Shown in pieces: positions 8,478 to 16,840 of a stretch of DNA of 64,000 nt (position 1 is its first letter; each line of letters opens with the position of its first letter). Position numbers and translations under genes: made by a program. Below the pieces are notes generated by a model. The model had not been told where the DNA came from, did not search any database, and worked only from the letters and a program-made list of their open reading frames with translations. Source of the DNA: Mycobacterium sp. OTB74 (GTDB taxonomy: Bacteria; Actinomycetota; Actinomycetes; Mycobacteriales; Mycobacteriaceae); NCBI RefSeq assembly GCF_029892685.1, contig NZ_JARXVD010000028.1, positions 1 through 64,000 on the forward strand. The letters run 5' to 3'.

Positions 8478-9713
8478 CTATCGGCTCGAGTGTTGCGGAC
8501 GGCGGTTGATCGAGCGGGCTGCCATCATCAGCGACAGCACCACGACCGTGCCGACCACACCGACCCCGATCCGGATCGGTAGTGCATCGGCTGCGGGTAT
8601 CGCAGCCGCCATGGCCTGCGTCGGCGCCGGCTTGTGTTGGATGAGCGACGGGTCGGGCTCGATCAGGGTGCCGACCTTGGTGCCGGGCGGAGTGGCGAAC
8701 CCGTAGTCCAGCAGATGTGCGGCCTGCTCCCACGGTGCGATGGGCAACCGGGTGCCGTGCAGCAGGATGGCGACCAGTCGACGGCCGCCCCGATCGGCGG
8801 CTCCGACGAAGGTTTGTCCGGCGTCGTCGGTGTAGCCGGTCTTGCCGCCGAGCGCGCCCGGGTAGTTGTACAACAGCCTGTTGTCGTTCTCCAGCTCATA
8901 AGGCGGGTGATCGCTCGGTTCGCCGGGCTTGGCCGGGTGCCCGGGGAACATGAACTTCTGGGTCGCGACGATGCTGGCGAACGTGGGGTTCTGCCAGGCG
9001 TAGCGATAGAACAGGCCGATGTCATACGGCGAGGTGCTCATGCCCGGGCCGTCCAAGCCGGATGGGGTGGCCACCCGGGTATCGCGACCGCCCAACTTGG
9101 CGGCCAGGTCGTTGATCTTCCCGATGGCGGTGTCCATGCCGCCCACCTGCATGGCCAGGGCGTGCGCCGCGTCGTTGCCGGAATGCATCAGTAGACCGTG
9201 CAGCAGGTCATTGACGGTGTAGCTGCCGTCGACGTCGACGCCGACCCGGGTGCCCTCGGCGTTGGCGTCGTCGACGGTGCCGGTGACGCGTTTGCCCAGC
9301 GGCAGTTCGCGCAGCGCCTGGGTGGCGATCAGCACCTTGATGATGCTGGCGGGACGGTAACGGCCGTGCGGGTCTTTGGCGGCGATGATGTCGCCGTTGT
9401 CCAGGTCTGCGAGCAGCCAGCCGTCGGCGGACACGTCGCCCGGCAGTGGTGGTATGCCGGGGGCGGCGACCACTCCGCAACCGGACATCAGGTCACCGCC
9501 GAGTGGGGTTGCGGGCACGGGAAGCGGCTCGGGCGGGTCGCCGGCCTTCGGTACTTCGGACTGGTCGACCGCCGGGGGAGTGTTAACTCGGTAGGGGCAC
9601 GCGTTGGTGTCGGGCGGGGCCGGTTCGGCGTGGGCAAGCGCGGGTGCGGATGCCAGAAAAAACGCTGCTGCCAGGGCTGCAACGCGGTGGGCCGGGTTTC
9701 GGTTGGTCGCCAT
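8478..9713 (-). CDS. dacB1: D-alanyl-D-alanine carboxypeptidase (DacB1-like PBP)
   Basis: 411-residue penicillin-binding protein that trims peptidoglycan pentapeptides outside the membrane. It has a signal peptide (residues 1-29, cleavage near AHA-EP), a Pro-rich linker, and the three S11 peptidase motifs: SIIK (Ser123-Lys126), SGN (178-180) and KTG (291-293). A C-terminal hydrophobic helix (IRIGVGVVGTVVVLSLMMAA) anchors it to the membrane, followed by basic residues. The position after nagA/sugI matches Rv3330 in M. tuberculosis. Confidence 0.95.
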   Translation of the reverse strand: MATNRNPAHRVAALAAAFFLASAPALAHAEPAPPDTNACPYRVNTPPAVDQSEVPKAGDPPEPLPVPATPLGGDLMSGCGVVAAPGIPPLPGDVSADGWLLADLDNGDIIAAKDPHGRYRPASIIKVLIATQALRELPLGKRVTGTVDDANAEGTRVGVDVDGSYTVNDLLHGLLMHSGNDAAHALAMQVGGMDTAIGKINDLAAKLGGRDTRVATPSGLDGPGMSTSPYDIGLFYRYAWQNPTFASIVATQKFMFPGHPAKPGEPSDHPPYELENDNRLLYNYPGALGGKTGYTDDAGQTFVGAADRGGRRLVAILLHGTRLPIAPWEQAAHLLDYGFATPPGTKVGTLIEPDPSLIQHKPAPTQAMAAAIPAADALPIRIGVGVVGTVVVLSLMMAARSINRRPQHSSR

Positions 9714-9810
9714 CGTGTCGCCAGACTAGGCCAGAGGGGTGCCGATTCCAGGTAGCCGCGCTGTGACAGGTGTGGTTGATGTTGCTTCTGTTATTTGGTA
9801 CAGGGAGGGC

Positions 9811-10800
9811 TCAGGGCAGCTCACAGTGGGCCAGAGCCGGGAACCCGATACAGCTCATCCAGAGTCGACCGTCGTGCTCAACCAGTCCGGTGACCTGACC
9901 GAAACCGGGGTGCCGGGTGCGCAGGCCGGTCACCGCGCGACCGTTGTCGGGGTCGAAGGCCACCGCCCACACCTCCGAAGGCATTGGCGGTTGCAGCGCC
10001 GCAGGCAACTGCCAAGCCAGCTTGCGCAGTGCCGGGTGCCGGGACGCCAACCAGTCGGCCGTGGCGTAAGCCGGACGGACCATCGACACCCAGATTCGAC
10101 CATCGGACCCGGTCGAGATGTTGTCTGGCATGCCAGGCAGATTGACCGCGAGCGGGGTGACGCTGCCTGCCTGCGGCCCGGACAGCCAGAACTTGGAGAG
10201 TCGACGGCCCTGGGTCTCGGCGAACACCAGCGCTGACCCGTCGGCGGTCACCGTGACTCCGTTGGCGAAATACAGGTGGTCGGCCAACGTGCTGACGGTG
10301 CCGTCGGTGGTGAGGCGATACAGCCCACCGTCCCCGCGTGCCTCCAGGAACGCCGCCTCGTAGTGCTCGTAGTGGAACCGGCTGGTCGACTCGGTGAAAT
10401 AGATTGTGCCGTCGGCAGTTTCGGTGGCATTGGAGCAGAACTTGAGCGGCCGGCCGTCGACCTGCGTTAGCAACGTCTCGATCTCGCCGGTGGCCGGTTC
10501 CATGGCCAGCAGCCCGCGATAGCTGTCGCAGATGAGCAGACGCCCGTCGCGGGCCACGTGCAGACCCAATGGGCGCCCGCCGGTGTCGGCAACGGTTTCA
10601 ATTGTGCCACTTGCTGTTACGCGCACGATGCGGCCGTCGACCAGCCCGGTCCACAGGTGCCCGTCGGCATCGACGACGACGTCCTCAGGGGCGCCTTCGG
10701 GCATCGGAACGACGGTCAGGTCGACCGGTGGGAAATCGGGCAACGCGTCGACCGGGGGCGGGGTCCAGCGCACCGGGTCGATCGGAGGTTTGGATGTCAT
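9811..10800 (-). CDS. SMP-30/gluconolactonase-like beta-propeller hydrolase
   Basis: 329-residue protein of the SMP-30/strictosidine-synthase-like propeller superfamily. Repeated strand motifs are visible: PEDVVVDADGHLWTGLVDGRIVRV, GRPLGLHVARDGRLLICDSYRGL, YFANGVTVTADGSALVFAETQGRRL and PDNISTGSDGRIWVSM. These supply the Asn/Asp/Glu metal ligands. Likely a lactonase or related hydrolase; substrate unknown. Start taken at the ATG at 10800 because AAGGAAAACG directly precedes it; an upstream ATG at 10827 lacks a site. No signal peptide is seen. Confidence 0.85.
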   Translation of the reverse strand: MTSKPPIDPVRWTPPPVDALPDFPPVDLTVVPMPEGAPEDVVVDADGHLWTGLVDGRIVRVTASGTIETVADTGGRPLGLHVARDGRLLICDSYRGLLAMEPATGEIETLLTQVDGRPLKFCSNATETADGTIYFTESTSRFHYEHYEAAFLEARGDGGLYRLTTDGTVSTLADHLYFANGVTVTADGSALVFAETQGRRLSKFWLSGPQAGSVTPLAVNLPGMPDNISTGSDGRIWVSMVRPAYATADWLASRHPALRKLAWQLPAALQPPMPSEVWAVAFDPDNGRAVTGLRTRHPGFGQVTGLVEHDGRLWMSCIGFPALAHCELP

Positions 10801-10994
10801 CGTTTTCCTTAGCTTTATTGATTTCACACGTGATTCGGAGTCTCCGATCGCATCGTAGGAGTCCCAGCGGAATCAATTGCGTGGACGGGTTGAGAGGTTG
10901 TCTGCCAATGGCGGCGACAATCCTCCGCATGTTTGCCGGTTCTGGGACCATCCGAACCAACTGACAGCTCAGCTGGCAATCGGATCCAGAGGCG

Positions 10995-11464
10995 GACGTG
11001 GCAGAGGGCCACGGCTCCCGTGCCGACTTCGCCCTCTCGGGCGGCGGCGTCAGGGTGTCGGGTTGGTCGGGGCCGTCGCCGCGGTGCTCGACGCCGGGTA
11101 CCGGTTGCAGCGAGTGTCGGGAACATCGGCTGGGTCGGGGAGGCGGCGCCACCTGGGGCAGCGACCTGGCTGCAGCCACCCGACCCCGGCACGCTTGTCG
11201 CCTGCCAGTCCGGTCTCGGCGATGGTGAGGGTCTGCGCTGGACTACTACGCCGACTGCAGCCCAGGAACAACATATGGGCGATCCGCTGCGGGCAGGTTT
11301 ACCAGCGAGTCCTCTACCGGCTACGGGTGAATCTGCCGCTTCTGCAACAGATGGTGGCAGCGCTGGAGGAGAAACAGGAACTCAGCTGGGACGAGCTGCG
11401 CAGTATCGCCGAGGTGTTCGATGACAGGAACCATGTTGATGCGCAACAACAAACGCCTCGGTAA
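10995..11464 (+). pseudogene. Frameshifted, decayed patatin-like phospholipase gene
   Basis: One frame reads ADFALSGGGV (the patatin oxyanion-hole motif) up to about 11052. The next frame then reads GVGLVGAVAAVLDAGYRLQRVSGTSAGS, which continues the family consensus through the GxSxG nucleophile elbow. A single base missing near 11053 (in what would be the Lys codon of GGGVKG) accounts for the break. Beyond GTSAGS the reading decays in all frames. A later stretch (about 11319-11464: LPLLQQMVAALEEKQELSWD...) looks protein-like but is unrecognised. The remnant lies at the left edge of the low-GC island. Confidence 0.7.
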
Positions 11465-11475
11465 CGGAACGTTAC
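11461..11475. promoter_or_regulatory. 15-bp palindrome upstream of the CorA-like gene
   Basis: GTAACG-GAA-CGTTAC is a perfect 6-3-6 inverted repeat located 108 bp before the start of the 879-residue gene, in a non-coding, AT-richer stretch. It is a candidate operator for that transcription unit. No regulator is encoded beside it. Confidence 0.35.
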
Positions 11476-11582
11476 GTGGGGAACCCGTTGTACGCATAAA
11501 TGCGCGCGCCGCCGCGCTGAAGTGCATAATGACTTCGTCGTCGATCTTCCACCTTTAATAACTTCACCAACCGAGGTAGATA

Positions 11583-14222
11583 ATGACACAGTCAGCCATC
11601 GCAGTCGGGAATGAAGAATCGGAAATATCGTGGAGCGAACTTCGAGATGAGTGGAATGCCCGGAATATCGATAGGATTCGGACGAAGCTAGAAAACGAAT
11701 ACGCGATCTCGCGTTCCGATCTGAAAACTGTTTGTGAGCACGAAGAGCCTGAAGCGGATGGAGAAGAAAAGCCTGAGGAAGCTGGCGACCGCGATGAAAC
11801 TGGCTCAACGTTTGATCGCTTATTCCACTGCAAAAGGGATAATGCAGAATCTAGAAAGGGCAGCGGTCCAGAAGGTCAAGGTGGTGCTGCAGAAAAAGTC
11901 GATGCTGCATGGCAGCATGTGTGGGAGGCCGCAGCCAAGAAAAATTGCGAACCGTTAGTCGCTTACTTTGTTTTTGCGTTAGGGATGAAGAAATGGGAAC
12001 TCAGCTCGGATCACGATGCAGTTAACGAGTACGTAGCACATGCGATTGTAGGATATCGACGGTTGCATGGTGAGCACCGCGAAGCCTCCACCGCCAATAT
12101 TGCTCTCACGCACTTTATCCTCAACGAATTGGTAGCGCTCACTGGTTTTGAATTGCCCGCGCCTGATGGTGAAGCGGGTGCGAAGTGTAAGCCATTGCTG
12201 GTCGGGGCAATGAGTGTCGAGGCTGCGGTGTATGCAGGCTCATCTGTTGCAATACATGCACGTGCGAACGAAATCGCTGGCCATTGTGAGAAATGTCTTG
12301 AGAATGAGCTCATCGCAGTCCATGCGAACCACGAGAATGCTTGTGGAGATGTTCAGTGTCTCGTCTGGTACGTTATTAACCTCCACAGAATCTATTACAG
12401 TTGCATTGCGCAGACGGCGGACGCGGTGCGACGTGCCGGTGACATAGATCCGACGGTTCGCTTCGAATCCGACGATGAGAAGATGACGGCAGCGGTCAAT
12501 GCACTAAACAATGCAGCGTCGCGGGTGGTAATGGCCCGAGCAGAGCTCGGTAACGATGTATACGCGAGCGAGCTACCGCCGTATCGTGCAACTTTGACAG
12601 CTTGGCTTACTCGATTGTCTAACAGGTCGGTGACGCCGATTGTCGCACTGAATGATGTAGATTTCACCTACATATACCCTTTCGCATTGGCGGACGTCGA
12701 CGTACAAGAGGTCCAGGAGTTCATGCGGGCACTTGAATTCGACGATGAATCGAAAAAGATATACGCACCGGACGTCAATAAATCCGGTGCGAAGTCAGAA
12801 TTTTCGCCAGCCGACCTGACTCCGAAAGCCCCGGTGAAACTCCAACTCAACGACATGTGGACTTGGGGAGGTCGCCGAGAAGAACTGAACGCCACCGTCT
12901 GTATCCCAATGCCGCCAATCACCGTCAGTTTGGTGGATGACGGCCGCTTTAAATGGAAATTTGATGTTGAACTTCTGTTCAATGACCTAGGCAACCACTA
13001 CTTGCGGGTGAAACTCGAGTCAAAGGAGCGGGGGACTCGCGATTGGTTAAATCTAACTGTGAGATTGGCAACGACATATTGTGGCGAGCATCTACTCGTC
13101 TCTGATGATGACCAACAAGTACTGAAACCGGACGGAAGTCATTGTAAGACGATCGCGGACTATGCCAAGACCGTCATTGATTACGTCTCTGAATGGATTG
13201 TCAGGGAATCTGATAATTATATCGATGGTCGGGCTGCTGAAAATGAGAAGAAATATCGAGCGGATGACGCGAGTCGACGTTATAAATCTGGGTTCCAGCC
13301 GGATTTCGACTATCATATATTGGTCGTGATCGGGAGTGCCAGTTCGCCGGCGTCGGTCGACTCCGATGCGAACTCAATGAAACAAGAAATTGAAAACGGC
13401 TATGGCGATCTGTTGATGCAATTACTGAACCGGGAAGCCACTACGCTCGATGAATGGACCTGCCGGGGTAAGTACAGTGCTACGCCCAACTTGCTCGGCG
13501 ACGAGTGCTTTCCCGGCGATTTTGCAATGGGCACGGCAACAACGACGGTACTGTACATGCCGTCCACCCCAAGCTGGGTGAAAAACGGATATCAAGAGGT
13601 TGCGGAATTTGCGGCATCGTTTCGACCTTTGATCAATGAGGCAAAGAAGGACCTCGAGGAAAAGCTTCAGGGTATCGATACTCTCATGCAAACGGACAAG
13701 GATAGGGAATTAGATAAGCAGGAAAGAGACTTAAGTCACCACAGACGGGATCTGCACGAGCTGCTCGACCGTATGCGCAAAATCCGAACTTATCTGGAGC
13801 CGTCGCAGCTCCTCAGCTTGAGGGCTGAAGGGGAGTTCCTTGCGAAGCTTTATAAGCAATTGGAATTAGGTAAGCTTAAAAATGACCTTGATGGGTATCT
13901 TGAGCGAGGGCGTATCGCGATCGATAGGATGAACCGACGTGAGTCGCGTTTACATGACCATAGAAGCCGGCATAACGAAGATTCGATTCAGATTATCTTG
14001 CTTATTTTGGGCGTTCTGTCGTTCTCGGGATTTCTGTCACTTTTCCTGACCTTGATGTACGGATCGAGCATACCGGGCTGGGATACTGATCCAGAGGCTG
14101 GCGAAGGACACCCTCTGACACACCACCATCTTTCGTCGCTTGATCTTTATGGCGCCGCGGCTTTATATGGGATTGTACTAGTGGCTGTCGTCTTATATTT
14201 TAAGCGCAATAAGGGGCGTTAG
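11583..14222 (+). CDS. Large CorA-like membrane protein of unknown function
   Basis: 879 residues, not recognised as a whole. Residues 1-85 are very acidic; 90-350 look alpha-helical; 400-640 include a strand-rich section (KWKFDVELLFNDLGNHYLRVKLES, FDYHILVVIGSA). About 675-795 form long charged helices consistent with a coiled coil. Two membrane helices follow (about 802-825 and 855-872), joined by a His- and acid-rich loop starting MYGSSIPGW, and the tail is YFKRNKGR. A long helix followed by a C-terminal helix pair with 'YG' at the end of the first is the CorA/ZntB layout, but the YGMN motif is changed. GAGG lies 6 bases before the ATG. Base composition is clearly lower in GC than its neighbours, indicating horizontal transfer. 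Confidence 0.8.
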   Translation: MTQSAIAVGNEESEISWSELRDEWNARNIDRIRTKLENEYAISRSDLKTVCEHEEPEADGEEKPEEAGDRDETGSTFDRLFHCKRDNAESRKGSGPEGQGGAAEKVDAAWQHVWEAAAKKNCEPLVAYFVFALGMKKWELSSDHDAVNEYVAHAIVGYRRLHGEHREASTANIALTHFILNELVALTGFELPAPDGEAGAKCKPLLVGAMSVEAAVYAGSSVAIHARANEIAGHCEKCLENELIAVHANHENACGDVQCLVWYVINLHRIYYSCIAQTADAVRRAGDIDPTVRFESDDEKMTAAVNALNNAASRVVMARAELGNDVYASELPPYRATLTAWLTRLSNRSVTPIVALNDVDFTYIYPFALADVDVQEVQEFMRALEFDDESKKIYAPDVNKSGAKSEFSPADLTPKAPVKLQLNDMWTWGGRREELNATVCIPMPPITVSLVDDGRFKWKFDVELLFNDLGNHYLRVKLESKERGTRDWLNLTVRLATTYCGEHLLVSDDDQQVLKPDGSHCKTIADYAKTVIDYVSEWIVRESDNYIDGRAAENEKKYRADDASRRYKSGFQPDFDYHILVVIGSASSPASVDSDANSMKQEIENGYGDLLMQLLNREATTLDEWTCRGKYSATPNLLGDECFPGDFAMGTATTTVLYMPSTPSWVKNGYQEVAEFAASFRPLINEAKKDLEEKLQGIDTLMQTDKDRELDKQERDLSHHRRDLHELLDRMRKIRTYLEPSQLLSLRAEGEFLAKLYKQLELGKLKNDLDGYLERGRIAIDRMNRRESRLHDHRSRHNEDSIQIILLILGVLSFSGFLSLFLTLMYGSSIPGWDTDPEAGEGHPLTHHHLSSLDLYGAAALYGIVLVAVVLYFKRNKGR

Positions 14223-14224
14223 AT

Positions 14225-14926
14225 ATGCCTGACCTGCATCTTGTCGATTCGTTCGAACTCACTCCGAACCAGTTGTCGACCTTCTACGACGAAATACTCG
14301 CACCGTCGTTTGGTGAGGAAGAACTTGTCGAGCGCGGAGAGATGCTCGATGCGTTGGCGGACCGAACATCACTGACTCGTGGCCGGATCGCGATCGATGA
14401 GTCTGGCGAAATTGTCGGGGGAATTGTTGGCGACTGGTTTGCCGATGGTCGAGTGATGTTGCTGTCGTATTTGGCGGCACGCCCCGGCCTTCGTGGCCGC
14501 GGAATTGGCAAGCGGTTGTTGGCTGACGCGATACCCGCGTGGATGTCCGATTTCAGCGCGGTTCTTGTCGTTGCTGAAGTTGAGAACCCGGACTTTTATG
14601 AGAACGATGAAGGCCATGGCGACCCCAAAGCGCGACTTCGGTTGTATGCAGGACTGGGCGCAAAAATCTTGCGGATGCCGTACTTTCAGCCAGCGCTCAG
14701 CGCCGAGCAGTCGCGAGTGCGAAACCTCTTTCTGATGGTGTTCAAGGCGGACCCATCGGTGATGAGGGGACAGGATCGCGTTGATGCTGCGCCACTTCGG
14801 CGATTCATCGAGGAGTATCTGAGCGGCACCGAGGGAATTGTCGACGATGACGAGGTCCGGGCTGTCCGGGCAGCACTTCAAACGGAGAACGGCATCGAAT
14901 TGGCGGACCCAGCCGAGTACCTCTGA
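14225..14926 (+). CDS. GNAT-family N-acetyltransferase
   Basis: 233-residue acetyltransferase. The acetyl-CoA motif A is visible as MLLSYLAARPGLRGRGIGKRLLADAI (R/Q-x-x-G-x-G/A near residues 86-98), with a following strand AVLVVAEVENPDFYEN. Its ATG lies two bases after the stop of the CorA-like gene, so the two are almost certainly one operon. Substrate unknown; it may modify the partner protein or a small molecule. It shares the lower GC of the island. The C-terminal 60 residues (LRRFIEEYLSGTEGIVDDDEVRAVR) lie outside the usual GNAT fold. Confidence 0.88.
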   Translation: MPDLHLVDSFELTPNQLSTFYDEILAPSFGEEELVERGEMLDALADRTSLTRGRIAIDESGEIVGGIVGDWFADGRVMLLSYLAARPGLRGRGIGKRLLADAIPAWMSDFSAVLVVAEVENPDFYENDEGHGDPKARLRLYAGLGAKILRMPYFQPALSAEQSRVRNLFLMVFKADPSVMRGQDRVDAAPLRRFIEEYLSGTEGIVDDDEVRAVRAALQTENGIELADPAEYL

Positions 14927-15002
14927 CGTCTTGCCGGTCTGCACCTGCGAACGAATGCCGTTGGTACTGTCCCGCGTTCTCTGTAGCTTTCTGGCGCGTT
15001 GT

Positions 15003-15019
15003 GCCGGGTATCACCCGGC
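15003..15019. terminator. Weak hairpin after the CorA-like/GNAT operon
   Basis: GCCGGGT-ATC-ACCCGGC forms a 7-bp stem with a 3-base loop 77 bases after the acetyltransferase stop. There is no T-run, so termination would be weak. The rest of 14927-15133 shows no gene. Confidence 0.35.
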
Positions 15020-15133
15020 TTATGGCTGGCGAGTCTGCTGTTGTTGATGGCTCATGTCGATGAATGCATTGCTTGACAACGTTTTTCGCCTCGCCGCCTG
15101 TGTTCGAGTAGTGGCCTGCCGTAGCTTGGAAAG

Positions 15134-16027
15134 GTGACCACCGCGCAACTGGACGAGTTCGAGCAGCTGCGGCCGCACCTGTTATCGGTCGCCTACCGGC
15201 TGACCGGGGTGTATGCGGACGCTGAGGACATCGTCCAGGACGCCTGGCTGCGCTGGCATGGAACCGATTCCGAGATCAGCGACCTGCGCGCCTGGTTGAC
15301 CACCGTGGTCAGTCGGTTGGGGCTGGACCGTCTGCGTTCGGCGGCGCACCGTCGCGAGGCGTATTTCGGTCAATGGCTGCCCGAACCGGTGGTCACCGGA
15401 TTCGATAGTGCTGATCCACTGGCCGCAGTGGTTTCCGGCGAGGACGCCCGATTCGCCGCGATGGTGGTGCTGGACCGGTTGACCCCCGATCAGCGGGTGG
15501 CCTTCGTGCTGCACGACGGGTTCGCGGTGCCGTACGTCGAGATCGCCGAATCGCTCGGCGTGACGGAAGCCAGTGCACGCCAACTTGCTTCGCGAGCCAG
15601 ACGGGCGGTGGCTGCCGCGCCGATGCCGGATCCCACCCATAACGAGGTGGTCGGTAAGCTGATGGCCGCCATCGCCGGCGCCGACATGGCGGCAGTCGTC
15701 GAACTACTGCATCCCGATGCGACGTTCACAGGGGACTCCAACCGTCGCGCACCGACCGCACCGCGGACCATCGTCGGCGCCGACAAGGTGGCGCGCTTCT
15801 TGTTCGGTCTGGCCAGACGCTATGGGCCGCAATGGCTTTCGGCAACTCAGCTGGCACTGGTCAACGGGGAGCTTGGTGGCTACAGCCCCGGGATGCCAGC
15901 GCGGGACGGCTATCCTGAGCTGCTCCCGCGAATCACCGCGATGACCGTGCGCGCCGGCAAGGTCATCGCGGTGTGGGATATCGCGAACCCGGACAAGTTC
16001 ACGGCGTCACCGCTTCGATCGAACTAG
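15134..16027 (+). CDS. sigJ: ECF sigma factor SigJ (ECF41 group)
   Basis: 297 residues. Region 2 (about 10-75: LLSVAYRLTGVYADAEDIVQDAWLRW) reads the -10 element. The ECF41 linker WLPEP follows near residue 79. Region 4 (about 110-165) contains the helix-turn-helix YVEIAESLGVTEASARQLASRARRA. A SnoaL-like C-terminal domain (175-290) ends with NPDKF, as in ECF41 factors, where this domain modulates activity in place of an anti-sigma factor. The DGGGK motif of the group is replaced by DSNRR; M. tuberculosis SigJ is similarly altered as I recall. GTG start with GGAAAGG just upstream. The neighbouring decarboxylase gene carries a matching promoter. Confidence 0.95.
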   Translation: MTTAQLDEFEQLRPHLLSVAYRLTGVYADAEDIVQDAWLRWHGTDSEISDLRAWLTTVVSRLGLDRLRSAAHRREAYFGQWLPEPVVTGFDSADPLAAVVSGEDARFAAMVVLDRLTPDQRVAFVLHDGFAVPYVEIAESLGVTEASARQLASRARRAVAAAPMPDPTHNEVVGKLMAAIAGADMAAVVELLHPDATFTGDSNRRAPTAPRTIVGADKVARFLFGLARRYGPQWLSATQLALVNGELGGYSPGMPARDGYPELLPRITAMTVRAGKVIAVWDIANPDKFTASPLRSN

Positions 16028-16048
16028 CGGCGCGCCGTTGAGGTCAAA

Positions 16049-16639
16049 TTAGCTGCCCGACTGGTCCGCCCACGGCACCCGGCAGGCATCACCGGAGCTG
16101 AACCCCTGCTCGGTGATACCCAGCGCCGCGTACATCCGCGAGCGCATGTTCTCCACGCCGATCTGATAGGTCAGCTCGATCACGCCGTCGGCGCCGAACC
16201 GCCGCTTGAGGTCCGCGACCTGCTCGTCGGTGACGGTGTGCGGGTCGGTGGTCATCGCGTTGGCATAGGTGATCGCTGCGCGTTCGTCGTCGGTGAACAG
16301 TGCGGAAGTTTGGTACTCGTCGATGTGCTTGAGTCGGGCGGTGTCCAGGCTCTCCAGCCGCATCAGCATGGTGCCGAAATCGATGCACCAGGAGCAGCCG
16401 ACAGTGCGTGCAGTCCAGAACACCGCGAGGTCGCGGACGGTGGCCGGCAGCTTCTTCGATCCGCTTTGCAACAGGCCTTCGTGGACCGCGTTGGCCACCA
16501 ATAGCCGCGGATGGTGTGCGGCGACGGCGAAGGGCTCGGGAACCTCGCCGAACTCCCGTTTGGCGTAGCGATACATCAACCGGGTGAGCAGGCTGGCTTG
16601 TTGCGGGGATACGGGATCGACGCGTGGTTTCTGGTTCAT
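16049..16639 (-). CDS. Carboxymuconolactone decarboxylase family protein (AhpD-like)
   Basis: 196-residue alpha-helical protein of the carboxymuconolactone decarboxylase/AhpD family. The redox CxxC is in ARTVGCSWCIDFGTMLMRLE, and DDERAAITYANAMTTDPHTVTDEQVADLKRRFG is the typical following segment. Probably a thiol-dependent peroxidase or reductase. Start set at the ATG at 16639 because an ECF41 promoter ends 8 bases upstream; a GTG at 16696 would lie upstream of that promoter. ECF41 sigma factors are typically paired with such COE-family (carboxymuconolactone decarboxylase, oxidoreductase, epimerase) genes, so this is the likely SigJ target. Confidence 0.9.
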   Translation of the reverse strand: MNQKPRVDPVSPQQASLLTRLMYRYAKREFGEVPEPFAVAAHHPRLLVANAVHEGLLQSGSKKLPATVRDLAVFWTARTVGCSWCIDFGTMLMRLESLDTARLKHIDEYQTSALFTDDERAAITYANAMTTDPHTVTDEQVADLKRRFGADGVIELTYQIGVENMRSRMYAALGITEQGFSSGDACRVPWADQSGS

Positions 16640-16647
16640 GCTTGGTA

Positions 16648-16674
16648 GACGAGGCAGGGCCCGGAAGTGTGACA
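16648..16674 (-). promoter_or_regulatory. ECF41 (SigJ) promoter of the decarboxylase gene
   Basis: On the - strand, TGTCACA (16674-16668), exactly 16 bases, then CGTC (16651-16648). This equals the described ECF41 consensus TGTCACA-N16-CGTC with no mismatch. The ATG follows 8 bases later, implying a leaderless or nearly leaderless transcript. Confidence 0.85.
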
Positions 16675-16718
16675 GAGGGAAGTGAGCGGTCGCCACTGGG
16701 ATGGTTCGGGTTGGGATC

Positions 16719-16755
16719 CGTCAACTTTGATTGACATTGTCAACAAGAGTTGACA
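16719..16755. promoter_or_regulatory. Double palindromic operator (copy 1)
   Basis: Two adjacent dyads: CGTCAAC-TTTG-ATTGACA (16719-16736) and TGTCAAC-AAGA-GTTGACA (16738-16755), offset by 19 bp. The second is a perfect 7-4-7 inverted repeat. The pair lies 80-116 bp upstream of the decarboxylase start, just behind its SigJ promoter. The same two-site arrangement occurs at 57661-57697. A TetR-type dimer pair is a plausible binder. Confidence 0.65.
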
Positions 16756-16793
16756 GGTCCAGACCGGAAGTGCTGAACAGAGCACCCATGAGA

Positions 16794-16828
16794 AAAGCCG
16801 CGAGACCCCGGAGGAGTCTCGCGGCTTT
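16794..16828 (-). terminator. Strong hairpin terminator of the sdh operon
   Basis: Perfect 13-bp stem: AAAGCCGCGAGAC (16794-16806) and GTCTCGCGGCTTT (16816-16828) with a 9-base loop. It begins 12 bases beyond the sdhB stop and ends in a short T-run on the - strand. Confidence 0.85.
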
Positions 16829-16840
16829 CCGCCAGAACAA

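Noticed and set aside
9714..9810. Possible small gene between dacB1 and the SMP-30 gene
   Set aside because: No ORF with ribosome site or codon bias; treated as non-coding.
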